64,000 nt of DNA from Burkholderiaceae bacterium. GTDB lineage: Bacteria; Pseudomonadota; Gammaproteobacteria; Burkholderiales; Burkholderiaceae_F. This document shows positions 48,956 to 57,705 of the stretch, one piece after another. A program made the translations under genes and the position numbers. The stretch spans positions 62,001-126,000 of the forward strand of contig JAFAIM010000026.1 in the NCBI GenBank assembly GCA_019236735.1, in the 5' to 3' direction. Under the pieces are notes generated by a model, which saw only the letters and a list, made by a program, of their open reading frames with translations, had not been told where the DNA came from and did not search any database. The stretch's first letter is position 1. Every line of letters begins with the position of its first letter.

Positions 48956-49958
48956 ACGCCTGGGAGCGCTTTTGGGTCGGGCGCATCTGGCGCGCCTGTA
49001 CGCGGTGTCGGGCGACGAAGAGTTGCTGGCGATCGAGGCCCAGGACGCGATCCGCACTGCTGCGCGCAATGCAGGTTTTGCCGAGCGGACCGTGCTGCAC
49101 GCGGATTCCCGCTTCGACTGGTCGCTGCTGGACGAAGCCGCGCGCTCCACCTCGCTGTTCGGCGAGCGTCGCACGGTCGAAGTGCGCCTTCCGTCGGGGA
49201 AACCCGGCAAGGAGGGGGGTGAGGCGCTGGTGCGTTACGCAGAACGCGCGCCGGACGACGCGGTCACTCTCGTCTGCCTGCCGCGGCTGGAACGCAGCGC
49301 GCGCGAATCGGCCTGGGCCAAGGCGCTCGAGGAAAGCGGAGTATGGGTCGACGTTGCGCCGGTGGAGCGCGCAGCCCTGCCGGCCTGGATCGGCTCCCGC
49401 CTGCAGCGGCAGCGTCAATCTGCGCCGCCGGAGGCATTGGAGTTTCTTGCCGACCGGGTCGAAGGCAATTTATTGGCGGCGCATCAGGAGATCGGCAAAC
49501 TTTCGCTGCTGTTCCCGGCCGGTGAACTGACGTTCGAACAGGTCAAGGACAGCGTGCTGAACGTTGCACGGTACGACGTCTTCGAGCTGCCGCGGGCGAT
49601 CCTGGACGGTGACCGCGCGCGCATCCAGCGAACGATCGAGGGGCTGCGGTCCGAAGGAGAGGCGCTGCCGCTCGCGCTGTGGGTGGTGACCGAAGAGCTT
49701 CGCACGCTGTTGCGGCTGAAGCACGAGACCGCCGCTGGCAGGCCGTTTTCAGCGAGTGCGCGTGAATTGCGCGTGTGGGGCCCCCGACTGAATGCGGCCG
49801 AGCGCGCGCTCGAGCGCGTCTCGGAGCGCGGGTTGGCGCAACTTCTGGCCCGCTGCGCGCAATTGGATCGGATCGCCAAGGGCCTGCCTGCGCCACGATC
49901 GGACAGCGATCCGTGGCTAGAATTGACCGACATCGCGCTTTCCGCATCGATTTCATAG
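48939..49958 (+). CDS. holA: DNA polymerase III delta subunit
   Basis: Delta opens the beta clamp in the clamp loader. The 339-residue product has the family start LIKAERLGALLGRAHLARLYAVSGDEELLAIEA, then VLHADSRFDWSLLDEAARS-type region, SLFGERRTVEVRLP, and the C-terminal collar helices (ALPLALWVVTEELRTLL, RCAQLDRIAKGL). The ATG lies inside the end of lptE with a 17-base overlap, suggesting coupling. proA follows 8 bases after the stop. Confidence 0.95.
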   Translation: MLIKAERLGALLGRAHLARLYAVSGDEELLAIEAQDAIRTAARNAGFAERTVLHADSRFDWSLLDEAARSTSLFGERRTVEVRLPSGKPGKEGGEALVRYAERAPDDAVTLVCLPRLERSARESAWAKALEESGVWVDVAPVERAALPAWIGSRLQRQRQSAPPEALEFLADRVEGNLLAAHQEIGKLSLLFPAGELTFEQVKDSVLNVARYDVFELPRAILDGDRARIQRTIEGLRSEGEALPLALWVVTEELRTLLRLKHETAAGRPFSASARELRVWGPRLNAAERALERVSERGLAQLLARCAQLDRIAKGLPAPRSDSDPWLELTDIALSASIS

Positions 49959-49966
49959 GCTAACTT

Positions 49967-51289
49967 GTGAGTCCCTCTACCGCCGCCGCAGCAACGCCGT
50001 CGGACACCGAGCGCACCCAGGATGTCCACCAGGTGGTGCTTGCCGGCGCCCGCGCCGCGCGCGAGGCGGCCACGATCCTTGCGCGCGCCGAAACCGCCGT
50101 CAAGAACCGCGTGCTCGAGGCGATCGCCGCCGCAATTCGAAGCCGCGCGGCCGAACTGATCAGTGCGAACCAGCACGACCTTGCGCGCGCGCGTGACGCC
50201 GGCCTGGAGCCGGCATTCCTGGACCGCTTGACGCTGAACGAGCGAGCGATCGAGCACATGGCGGTCGGCGTGTTGCAGGTGGCAGGCCTGCCCGATCCGG
50301 TTGGAACGATCAGCGAAATCCGCCCGATGCCGTCCGGTATCCGTGTCGGGAGGATGCGGGTGCCGCTGGGCGTGGTCGTGATCATTTATGAGAGCCGGCC
50401 CAATGTGACGATCGACGCCGCCGCTTTGTGCATCAAGAGCGGCAACGCGGCCGTGCTGCGCGGCGGTTCCGAGGCGATCGGATCGAATCGCCTGCTGGCA
50501 GCACTGTGCGCGCAGGCGCTGCAGTCGCAGGGCTTGCCGGCGGCGGCAGTGCAGCTGATCGATACGACCGACCGCGCAGCGGTCGGTCATCTGGTCGCCC
50601 TGCCCGAGTACATCGACGTCGTCATCCCGCGAGGCGGCAAAGGCCTGATCGAGCGGCTGATGCGCGAGACCCGGGTTCCCATGATCAAGCACCTCGACGG
50701 TATCTGCCACGTCTACATCGACGAGGGCGCAGATGTGAGCAAGGCACTGCGCATCGCCGACAACGCGAAGACACATCGCCACGGAACCTGCAACGCGATG
50801 GAGACGCTATTGGTGGCGCGCGCAATCGCGCCACGGGTGCTGCCGCCGCTTGCGGCCCTGTATTCGGGCAAGAAAGTCGAATTGCGGGTATGCGCCGAAA
50901 CGCGAAGCATCCTGGCCGCGCACGGCGTGACAGACGTGAAGGATGCCACCGAGGAAGATTGGCGCACCGAATACCTGGCTGCGGTGCTATCGATCGCCAC
51001 GGTGGCCGGCCTGGACGAAGCGATTGCGCACATCAACCGCTACGGCAGCCACCACACCGATGCGATCGTCACCGAGCACAACGCGCGTGCGATGCGCTTC
51101 CTGCTGGAGGTCGACTCGGCCTCCGTGCTGGTGAATGCCTCCACGCGCCTGGCCGACGGATTCGAGTACGGGCTGGGCGCGGAGATCGGTATTTCGAACG
51201 ACAAGCTGCACGCGCGTGGGCCGGTTGGACTGGAGGGGCTGACCTCGCAGAAGTACATCGTGCTGGGTGATGGGCAGATTCGCACCTAG
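49967..51289 (+). CDS. proA: Gamma-glutamyl phosphate reductase
   Basis: It reduces gamma-glutamyl phosphate to the semialdehyde in proline synthesis. The 440-residue aldehyde-dehydrogenase-fold protein has [45 protein letters not shown] and the catalytic cysteine in [14 protein letters not shown]. The end has [10 protein letters not shown] and [14 protein letters not shown]. The start is GTG 49967. It is the last gene of leuS-lptE-holA-proA; proC is 5 kb away and proB is not seen. Confidence 0.97.
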   Translation: MSPSTAAAATPSDTERTQDVHQVVLAGARAAREAATILARAETAVKNRVLEAIAAAIRSRAAELISANQHDLARARDAGLEPAFLDRLTLNERAIEHMAVGVLQVAGLPDPVGTISEIRPMPSGIRVGRMRVPLGVVVIIYESRPNVTIDAAALCIKSGNAAVLRGGSEAIGSNRLLAALCAQALQSQGLPAAAVQLIDTTDRAAVGHLVALPEYIDVVIPRGGKGLIERLMRETRVPMIKHLDGICHVYIDEGADVSKALRIADNAKTHRHGTCNAMETLLVARAIAPRVLPPLAALYSGKKVELRVCAETRSILAAHGVTDVKDATEEDWRTEYLAAVLSIATVAGLDEAIAHINRYGSHHTDAIVTEHNARAMRFLLEVDSASVLVNASTRLADGFEYGLGAEIGISNDKLHARGPVGLEGLTSQKYIVLGDGQIRT

Positions 51290-51678
51290 GAGCGGCCTTG
51301 GCGACGATTCACGCGACCCCCGAAGCCAGGCAGATCGTAGCCGTCGGCCCGCCGGGCCTACCCCGGGCACTCCCGTCAGTCCAACGGAGAACGAGCATCG
51401 CAGCGCGCCGGTTCCAGCGCAGCGATGTAGGTCATCGCAGCTCCTAGTCGACCCGCAATGACCTGCAACACGGCGCTTGGGACGCCTCTGAGCGATCGCG
51501 GTGGCCCGTCCGCCGGACGGAGAGCGTCGGCCCTCGAACGCGAGCAGGCGCCGGCGACCTTGGCCCTTAGCGCGGCGGAACAGGACACGAACTTGCAGCG
51601 AGGGCCGGCGCTAGGCCAGTCGGCCAACGGCCACGATGTCTCCGCGCTAGACAAACGGCCATGGACGTGGGATGAAAC
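51290..51678. repeat. Intergenic palindromic element, copy B (core 51413-51480, extent about 51335-51501)
   Basis: This 389-base gap between proA and hemJ has no convincing gene. It carries the inverted, diverged copy of the element at 8282-8603. Arms 51413-51438 and 51455-51480 surround a 16-base loop; ATGTAGGTCATCGC on the left matches copy A, while the right arm has drifted (GCAATGACCTGCAA). TCGTAGCCGTCGGCC at 51335-51349 is the exact reverse complement of 8589-8603. Frames from both arms begin MT, as in copy A. A GGGATGA before the hemJ GTG is its likely ribosome site. Confidence 0.65.
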
Positions 51679-52104
51679 GTGTTGACGCTCTGGATCAAGG
51701 CGCTGCACATCGTGCTGGTGGTGAGCTGGTTCGCCGGCTTGTTTTATCTGCCGCGGATCTTCGTCAATCTCGCGATGGTGCCTGGACCCGGGGCTGAGCG
51801 CGACCGGCTGCTGCTGATGGCGCGCAAGCTGTACCGGTTTGTCGCACCGATCGCTGTTCTTGCGATTGCGGCCGGCATCTGGCTGTGGCTGGGAGCCGGA
51901 ATCGGTCGAGGCGCAGGTTGGATGAACGCCAAGCTCGCCGTCGTGGCGGCGCTGGTCGCCTATCACGTGGTGTGCGGACGCATCCTCGGCGCGTTCGAGC
52001 GCGGCCAAATGGCGCGGCCGCATGTCTGGTTCCGGTGGTTCAACGAAATCCCCGTTCTGTTGCTGCTCGCGGCGGTGACTCTGGTCGTGCTCAAGCCGTT
52101 CTGA
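51679..52104 (+). CDS. hemJ: Protoporphyrinogen IX oxidase HemJ (UPF0093)
   Basis: HemJ is the membrane protoporphyrinogen oxidase of heme synthesis in bacteria lacking HemG and HemY. The 141-residue product has four membrane segments and family landmarks: WIKALHIVLVVSWFAGLFYL with conserved H10, WMNAKLAVVAALVAYHVVCG with conserved K85, and RWFNEIPVLLLLAAVTLVVL. It could be mistaken for a CopD-family protein, but the length and these motifs fit HemJ. The start is GTG 51679, after a palindromic repeat and without a clear promoter. Confidence 0.88.
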   Translation: MLTLWIKALHIVLVVSWFAGLFYLPRIFVNLAMVPGPGAERDRLLLMARKLYRFVAPIAVLAIAAGIWLWLGAGIGRGAGWMNAKLAVVAALVAYHVVCGRILGAFERGQMARPHVWFRWFNEIPVLLLLAAVTLVVLKPF

Positions 52105-52117
52105 GCGGGGCGGAGCC

Positions 52118-53350
52118 GTGCCTCTGCCGGTGAGGAAAGAACAGGCGCAGGCCACCGATGGTCGCTCCGATGCGCTCGGATTCTTCGCAGTGTGCTCGCG
52201 AGGCCTGCAAGATCCGCTTGCGCAAGAACTTCGCAACTGCGGAGCGACCTTGGTTCAGTCGACGCCAGGTGGCGTCGCATTTTCCGGCACGCTGGCAACC
52301 GCCTACGCGGTGAATCTGCATTCGCGGCTGGCCAGCCGCGTGCTATGGCGCCTTGCCGCGGGCCCCTGCCGAGACGAACAGGGGCTGTACGAAATGGCGC
52401 GCGCGGTGGCGTGGGAGGATCAGCTGCAAGCGTCGCAATCGCTGCGCGTCGAGGTGACCGCGAACCGTTCGCCGTTTCGCAGCCTGCAGTTCGCCACGCT
52501 GAGGATCAAGGACGCAGTGGTCGATCGAATGCGAGACCGCTGCGGCGAGCGGCCTTCGATTGCCCGCTCCGACCCCGATGTTCAGGTGTTCGCGCACCTG
52601 TCGCCGCAGCATGCCGAGCTGTACCTCGACCTGTCGGGCGAACCGCTGTTCAAGCGCGGATGGAGGTTGGACAAGGGCGAGGCGCCGTTGAAGGAGAACC
52701 TGGCGGCCGGCCTGCTCGCGTGCTCAGGCTGGAGCCCGGAAATGCCGCTGCACGACCCTTTCTGCGGAAGCGGAACGATCGCAATCGAGGCCGCGTGCAT
52801 CGCGATGCGACTCGCTCCCGGGCTGAGCCGCCGCTTCGCCTTCGAAAGGTTGCGCGGCTTCGATTCGCGCGCGTGGCGCGAGCTGCTGGGGCGGGCCCGC
52901 GAAGCGATCCAAGAGCGCGCCGAATTCCGCGTGAGCGGCAGCGACATTTCCACGCAGGTGATCCAGACCGCAATCGCCAATGCACAGCGTGCCAAACTGG
53001 GCGCTGTGCTGAACGACGGCCGCCTTGCATTGCTCGCCGCCGACGCGCGCAGCGCGCCGGCTCCGGCTCCGAGCGGTTGGATCGTCACCAACCCGCCGTA
53101 CGGCCGTCAAAGCGAGCCGAAGTCGGCGACGGTGGCGCGTTTGATGGGCGCCTTCGGCGATCAGCTCAAGCGAGCCTACCCGGACTGGAATGCCTGGCTT
53201 TTGTCAGGAGACCTGGACCTACCGGCGCAGATGCGGCTGAAAGAAAGCCGCCGCGTCGTGCTGTACAACGGACCGATCGAGTGCCGGCTGTTCCGGTTCG
53301 AGCTCGTCGCAGGCTCGTACCGGCGCGAGCGGCTTTCGACGAGCCAGTGA
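52118..53350 (+). CDS. THUMP-domain class I SAM-dependent RNA methyltransferase (RlmL-like)
   Basis: The 410-residue product has an N-terminal ferredoxin/THUMP region (FFAVCSRGLQDPLAQEL, GVAFSG). The methyltransferase core follows, with DPFCGSGTIAIEAACIA (SAM motif), VSGSDISTQVIQTAIANA and the catalytic IVTNPPYGRQ. This is the layout of the N-terminal half of RlmKL and of YpsC-type guanine-N2 methyltransferases of 23S rRNA. The RlmK half is absent. GTG 52118 starts 14 bases after hemJ; a second GTG 12 bases later is possible. It converges with pilU. Confidence 0.9.
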   Translation: MPLPVRKEQAQATDGRSDALGFFAVCSRGLQDPLAQELRNCGATLVQSTPGGVAFSGTLATAYAVNLHSRLASRVLWRLAAGPCRDEQGLYEMARAVAWEDQLQASQSLRVEVTANRSPFRSLQFATLRIKDAVVDRMRDRCGERPSIARSDPDVQVFAHLSPQHAELYLDLSGEPLFKRGWRLDKGEAPLKENLAAGLLACSGWSPEMPLHDPFCGSGTIAIEAACIAMRLAPGLSRRFAFERLRGFDSRAWRELLGRAREAIQERAEFRVSGSDISTQVIQTAIANAQRAKLGAVLNDGRLALLAADARSAPAPAPSGWIVTNPPYGRQSEPKSATVARLMGAFGDQLKRAYPDWNAWLLSGDLDLPAQMRLKESRRVVLYNGPIECRLFRFELVAGSYRRERLSTSQ

Positions 53351-53374
53351 TCGGCGCCTCAAGCCGCCGGTGCG

Positions 53375-54520
53375 CTAGGAACCGGCCAGACCGATGTGCT
53401 CGATTCCGCGGTGGATTCCTGCAACGCCCCCGAACAGCTTCGAATTCAGTTTGATCTGCAGCCGCAGGTCGTTGACCGAATCGGCGTTGCGCAGCGCGTC
53501 CTCGTACGAGATGAGCTCGCGTTCGTGCAAGTCATACAGCGCCTGGTCGAATGTGATCATGCCCTGCTCGCGCGAGCGCTTCATCACCTCGCGGATCTCC
53601 TGCACGTCGCCCTTGAAGACCAGCTCCGAGATCAGAGGCGAGTTCAACATCACCTCGACCGCCGGCACGCGGCCCTTGCGGTCCTTGAAGGCGATCAGGC
53701 GCTGCGAGATCATCGCGCGCAAGTTCAACGACAGGTCCATTAACAACTGCTGGCGCCGGTCCTCGGGGAAAAAGTTGATGATCCGATCCAGCGCCTGGTT
53801 GGTGCTGTTCGCGTGCAGTGTGCACATCACCAGGTGGCCGGTCTCGGAAAAAGCGATCGCGTGATCCATCGTTTCCCGGTCGCGCACCTCGCCGATCAGG
53901 ATGACGTCCGGTGCCTGCCGCAGGGTATTCTTCAGCGCGACGCTCCAGCTTTCGCAGTCCACGCCGACCTCGCGTTGGGTGACGACGCAGTTGCGGTGCG
54001 GATGCACGTATTCGATCGGATCCTCGATCGTGATGATGTGGCCCTGGCTGTTTTCGTTGCGATAGCCGACCATTGCCGCCAACGTGGTCGACTTGCCCGA
54101 ACCGGTCGCGCCAACGACCAGCACGATGCCGCGTTTGGCCATCGCCAGGTCGTTGATCAACGCAGGCAGGTTCAACTCATCGGCGGTCGGGATGTGGTCC
54201 GCGATCACGCGCAGCACGATGCCGACCTTGCCCTGCTGCACGAACGCGGAGACGCGGAAGCGCCCGATCCCGGTCGGGCTGATCGCGAAATTGCACTCCT
54301 TGGTTTTCTCGAACTCGGCAGCCTGGCGGTCGTTCATGATCGCCCGCACCAGCTCGGCTGTGTGCTGCGAGGTCAGCGGCTGGTTCGATACGGGAAGAAC
54401 GCGGCCATCGATCTTGAAAGCAGGCGGGAATTCCGACGTCAGGAAAAGATCCGAACCCTTTTTCGACAACAGCAGCTTCAGCAAGTCGTGCACGAAGCGG
54501 GTTGCCTGGTCGCGTTCCAT
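53375..54520 (-). CDS. pilU: Type IV pilus retraction ATPase PilU
   Basis: PilU is the PilT-dependent accessory retraction motor. The 381-residue product has an N-terminal PAS-like domain (KGSDLFLTSEFPPAFKIDG), Walker A VGATGSGKSTTLAAM and the Asp box ITIEDPIEYVHPHRNC. Walker B is VILIGEVRDRETM and the His box TGHLVMCTLHANS. PilU rather than PilT is supported by its length, by the KRSREQGMITFDQAL segment and by its place directly after pilT. It starts 28 bases beyond the pilT stop. Confidence 0.95.
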   Translation of the reverse strand: MERDQATRFVHDLLKLLLSKKGSDLFLTSEFPPAFKIDGRVLPVSNQPLTSQHTAELVRAIMNDRQAAEFEKTKECNFAISPTGIGRFRVSAFVQQGKVGIVLRVIADHIPTADELNLPALINDLAMAKRGIVLVVGATGSGKSTTLAAMVGYRNENSQGHIITIEDPIEYVHPHRNCVVTQREVGVDCESWSVALKNTLRQAPDVILIGEVRDRETMDHAIAFSETGHLVMCTLHANSTNQALDRIINFFPEDRRQQLLMDLSLNLRAMISQRLIAFKDRKGRVPAVEVMLNSPLISELVFKGDVQEIREVMKRSREQGMITFDQALYDLHERELISYEDALRNADSVNDLRLQIKLNSKLFGGVAGIHRGIEHIGLAGS

Positions 54521-54548
54521 GTCTACTCCTGCGTGCTCGCGGCCGCGC

Positions 54549-55592
54549 TCAGCCCGCGAAGTTTTCCGGGGTCTTGGCGTACGTGCGAGCTTCCGATATC
54601 GAGATCACGTTGCGGCGGACCAGCTCCAGCAAGCCCTGGTCCAGCGTCTGCATGCCGTACTGGCTGCCGGTTTGGATCATCGAGTACATCTGCGCAACCT
54701 TGTTCTCACGGATCAGGTTGCGGATCGCAGGCGTGCCGACCATGATCTCGTGCACCGCGACACGGCCGCTGCCGTCCTTCAATTTGAGCAGCGCCTGAGA
54801 GATGACGGCGACCATCGACTCCGACAGCATCGCCCGCACCATCTCCTTCTCGGCTGCCGGGAACACGTCGACCACCCGGTCGATCGTCTTGGCGGCGGAC
54901 GAGGTGTGCAGCGTGCCGAAAACGAGGTGGCCGGTTTCGGCGGCGGTTAGCGCGAGCCGGATCGTTTCCAGGTCGCGCAATTCACCGACCAGCACCACGT
55001 CCGGATCTTCGCGCAGTGCCGAACGCAGCGCGTTCTCGAACGACTGCGTATGCGGCCCCACTTCGCGCTGGTTGATCACGCACTTGCGCGATTCGTGCAC
55101 GAACTCGATCGGGTCCTCGATCGTCAGAATGTGCCCGTACAGGTTGTTGTTCACGTGATCGACCATCGCAGCCAGGGTGGTCGATTTACCCGATCCGGTC
55201 GGCCCTGTCACCAGCACCAGCCCACGTGGGCGAAGCGAGAAATCGGCGAACACCCGCGGCGTCTGCAGCTCCTCGAGCGACAGAACGCGAGACGGGATTG
55301 TGCGCAGCACCGCGGCCGCGCCCCGGTCCTGGTTAAATGCGTTGACGCGGAAACGGGCCAGCCCCGGCAGATCGAACGAAAAGTCGCACTCCAGGTGCTC
55401 GTCGAACAGCTTGCGCTGGGCGTCGTTCATGATGTCGTACACCATCGCGTGGACCTCGGTATGGTCCAGCGGTGGCAGGTTGATCCGTCGCACGTCGCCG
55501 TGCACCCGGATCATCGGTGGCAGCCCGGCGGACAAATGCAAGTCCGAGGCCTTGTTCTTGACCGAAAATGCGAGAAGTTCGGATATGTCCAT
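54549..55592 (-). CDS. pilT: Type IV pilus retraction ATPase PilT
   Basis: PilT powers pilus retraction for twitching motility. The 347-residue hexameric ATPase begins MDISELLAFSVKNKASDLHLSAG, typical of PilT. It has Walker A GPTGSGKSTTLAAM, ILTIEDPIEFVHESRKC, VVLVGELRDLETIRLA, TGHLVFGTLHTSSAAKTIDR and the C-terminal AIRNLIRENKVAQMYSMIQTG (AIRNLIRE signature). It is divergent from yggS with 109 bases between. The pilT-pilU / yggS-proC arrangement is conserved in many proteobacteria. Confidence 0.97.
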   Translation of the reverse strand: MDISELLAFSVKNKASDLHLSAGLPPMIRVHGDVRRINLPPLDHTEVHAMVYDIMNDAQRKLFDEHLECDFSFDLPGLARFRVNAFNQDRGAAAVLRTIPSRVLSLEELQTPRVFADFSLRPRGLVLVTGPTGSGKSTTLAAMVDHVNNNLYGHILTIEDPIEFVHESRKCVINQREVGPHTQSFENALRSALREDPDVVLVGELRDLETIRLALTAAETGHLVFGTLHTSSAAKTIDRVVDVFPAAEKEMVRAMLSESMVAVISQALLKLKDGSGRVAVHEIMVGTPAIRNLIRENKVAQMYSMIQTGSQYGMQTLDQGLLELVRRNVISISEARTYAKTPENFAG

Positions 55593-55701
55593 CGACGGGC
55601 CGTTCCGCTGAGCCGAAGGAGCAGGGGCGCGCGCCGCCCGCCCGCGCGCCCGCGCTGGAATGCAACTTAGCCCAGCGACGGGCCGGTTGATCAGAAGGAT
55701 T

Positions 55702-56424
55702 ATGGCCAGTTTGGACGCTACCACGCAAGCTCGCCTGCTGCAGGTCGGCGATCGAATCGACCGCGCCGCCACGGCTGCCGGGCGTGATCCGCGCGCGATC
55801 GCGCTGGTCGCGGTCAGCAAAACGTTCGGCGCCGAGCGTATCGAGGAGGCGCTGGCTGCAGGCCAGCGGCGGTTCGGCGAGAACTACTTGCAGGAGGCGC
55901 TCGCAAAGATCCGGCGACTTGCGCGCACCGAGGACGGCCGCCACGTCGAATGGCATTTCATCGGCCCGATCCAGAGCAACAAGACGCGCGAGCTGGCGCA
56001 GAATTTCGACTGGATCCAGTCGCTCGACCGATTGGCAATCGCCCAGCGGCTGAGCGCGCAACGGCCCCCCAGCACTCCCCCGCTGAACGTGCTGCTGCAG
56101 ATCAACATCAGCGGCGAACCCACCAAGCATGGGCTGGCGCCTGCGCAGGCACTCGAGCTCGCGCGCCAGGTCCTGCCCCTTCCCGGCCTGCGGCTGCGCG
56201 GACTGATGGCGATCCCGGAGGCCGTGACCGATCCGTTTAAACAGCGCGCCGCTTTTGCAAGAATGCGCAGCTTGTTCGACGAGCTGCAGCGCGCTCTCGA
56301 CCAATCGGGTGCCGACCTGGATACGCTATCGATGGGAATGTCCGACGACTTGGAGGCAGCCATTTTGGAGGGATCCACGATGCTTCGGATCGGCACGGCA
56401 ATCTTCGGAGCACGCACACCATGA
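55702..56424 (+). CDS. yggS: PLP homeostasis protein YggS/PLPBP
   Basis: This small PLP-binding alanine-racemase-fold protein keeps pyridoxal phosphate balanced; it has no known catalytic activity. The 240-residue product has the PLP lysine in LVAVSKTF, RFGENYLQEALAK, HFIGPIQSNK, and the C-terminal LSMGMSDDLEAAILEGSTMLRIG. ATG 55702 is supported by AAGGA just upstream; an ATG 42 bases earlier would add an unconserved lead. The stop overlaps proC as ATGA. Confidence 0.96.
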   Translation: MASLDATTQARLLQVGDRIDRAATAAGRDPRAIALVAVSKTFGAERIEEALAAGQRRFGENYLQEALAKIRRLARTEDGRHVEWHFIGPIQSNKTRELAQNFDWIQSLDRLAIAQRLSAQRPPSTPPLNVLLQINISGEPTKHGLAPAQALELARQVLPLPGLRLRGLMAIPEAVTDPFKQRAAFARMRSLFDELQRALDQSGADLDTLSMGMSDDLEAAILEGSTMLRIGTAIFGARTP

Positions 56425-57236
56425 AGATCGCATTCATCGGCGGCGGCAACATGGCACAGGCTCTGATCGCCGGCCTGCTGCGAGACGGGATACCCGCCAC
56501 TTCGATCCGGGTGATCGAAGTGGACCCCGACCGCCTGGCGATGCTGCGCCGGCAGTTCGCGATCGACGGCTCGACCGAGCCGGACAACAACTTGCGCGGA
56601 ACGGATGCGACCGTGTTCGCGGTAAAGCCCCAGCAGATGCGCGAAGCGTGCCAGCAGTGCCGCCCCTTCCTCGACTCCGGTTTCGTCCTCACAATCGCGG
56701 CCGGGATTCCGGCCGCCACGGTGGCGGCGTGGAGCGGGCGCGAGCAGGTGGTTCGCGCGATGCCCAATACCCCCGCGCTGGTCGGCGCCGGAATCACCGG
56801 AATCAGTGCAGCCGCGGGTCTTGCACAGGATGCACGCGACCTTGCCGAACGCATCATGCATGCCGCCGGCGAAGTGGTCTGGTTCGACGACGAATCGATG
56901 CTCGATGCGGTGACAGCGGTGTCGGGCAGCGGCCCGGCCTACGTCTTCTTCTTCATCGAGGCGCTGCAGGATGCAGCCGAAGCGATGGGAATGCAGCCCG
57001 ACCAGGCTCGGCGCCTGTCGCTCGCAACCTTTCTCGGGGCGGCGCAGCTCGCGCGGCAGTCCGGAGAACCGGTGCAATTGCTGCGCGAACGGGTCACTTC
57101 CAAGGGCGGCACGACGGCGGCCGCCTTAGAGAAGATGCGCACCAGCCGCCTGCACGAGAGCTTCGTCGACGCGGTGTTTGCCGCGCTGGAGCGCAGCCGG
57201 GAACTGGCTCGGGCATTTGGCGATTCCACGAAGTAA
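56421..57236 (+). CDS. proC: Pyrroline-5-carboxylate reductase
   Basis: It makes proline from pyrroline-5-carboxylate with NAD(P)H. The 271-residue product has the Rossmann motif IAFIGGGNMAQALIAGLL, FAVKPQQM, VVRAMPNTPALVGAGITG, and the C-terminal AVSGSGPAYVFFFIEAL and VTSKGGTTAAALE blocks. It is translationally coupled to yggS. About 40 bases after its stop, the convergent truncated glycosylase gene ends. Confidence 0.97.
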   Translation: MKIAFIGGGNMAQALIAGLLRDGIPATSIRVIEVDPDRLAMLRRQFAIDGSTEPDNNLRGTDATVFAVKPQQMREACQQCRPFLDSGFVLTIAAGIPAATVAAWSGREQVVRAMPNTPALVGAGITGISAAAGLAQDARDLAERIMHAAGEVVWFDDESMLDAVTAVSGSGPAYVFFFIEALQDAAEAMGMQPDQARRLSLATFLGAAQLARQSGEPVQLLRERVTSKGGTTAAALEKMRTSRLHESFVDAVFAALERSRELARAFGDSTK

Positions 57237-57276
57237 CCGGGCGCAAACGGACCGCAGCCTGCACGTTCGCGCTAAT

Positions 57277-57705
57277 TCATCCGGGAACGATCAGCGACCG
57301 GATGCGCGCGCGCAGCGGTGCGAACCAAAGCGGGGCGCATTCGGGACGCGGCGCAAGATCCCCTGACCTGCCCCGTCCCGGAAAGCAAAACCCCACTGGA
57401 ATGATCGCGACCGTGGAGGCGTCATAGAACACCGAGTCGTCCAGGCCCAGCCAGTCGCGCAGTCGCGCTCCGCTCGCATCGTTCCAAGGGATGCCAGTTT
57501 CATGCGCCCGGGCGCCGGGCGCTTGCCCGACAATCAGAATGCGCGCCGATTCGCTCGCCTGCAGCAGCGGTCGCGGCGAAAGGTGAGCCTCGCACACACG
57601 GCAGTCGCGCACCCTCCGCAGAAGTGGGATCAGCCCTTCCGTGCGATCGACCGAAGCGGAGCGGGAACCGCCTGCATTGAGGCGGGATTTTTGCTGCGGA
57701 TGCAC
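57277..57705 (-). pseudogene. Truncated uracil-DNA glycosylase family protein
   Basis: The 142-residue frame carries the first two thirds of a proteobacterial uracil-DNA glycosylase family protein: C35-x2-C38 (DCRVCEA), ARILIVGQAPGARAHETGIPW with the catalytic GQAPG motif, and VGFCFPGRGRSGDLAPRPEC with C107 and C123. Relatives are about 190-200 residues and end with a GQYAQ-like strand and the HPSPRN DNA-clamp motif. Here the frame stops after RIRSLIVPG, and the proC end lies 40 bases away. The missing motif makes activity unlikely. The GTG start shares one base with the ubiA stop. Confidence 0.75.

Noticed and set aside
51679-52104. CopD-type copper resistance protein
   Set aside because: The 141-residue length and the LKALHI, AKLAVV and RWFNE motifs fit HemJ better, and no copper genes are adjacent.
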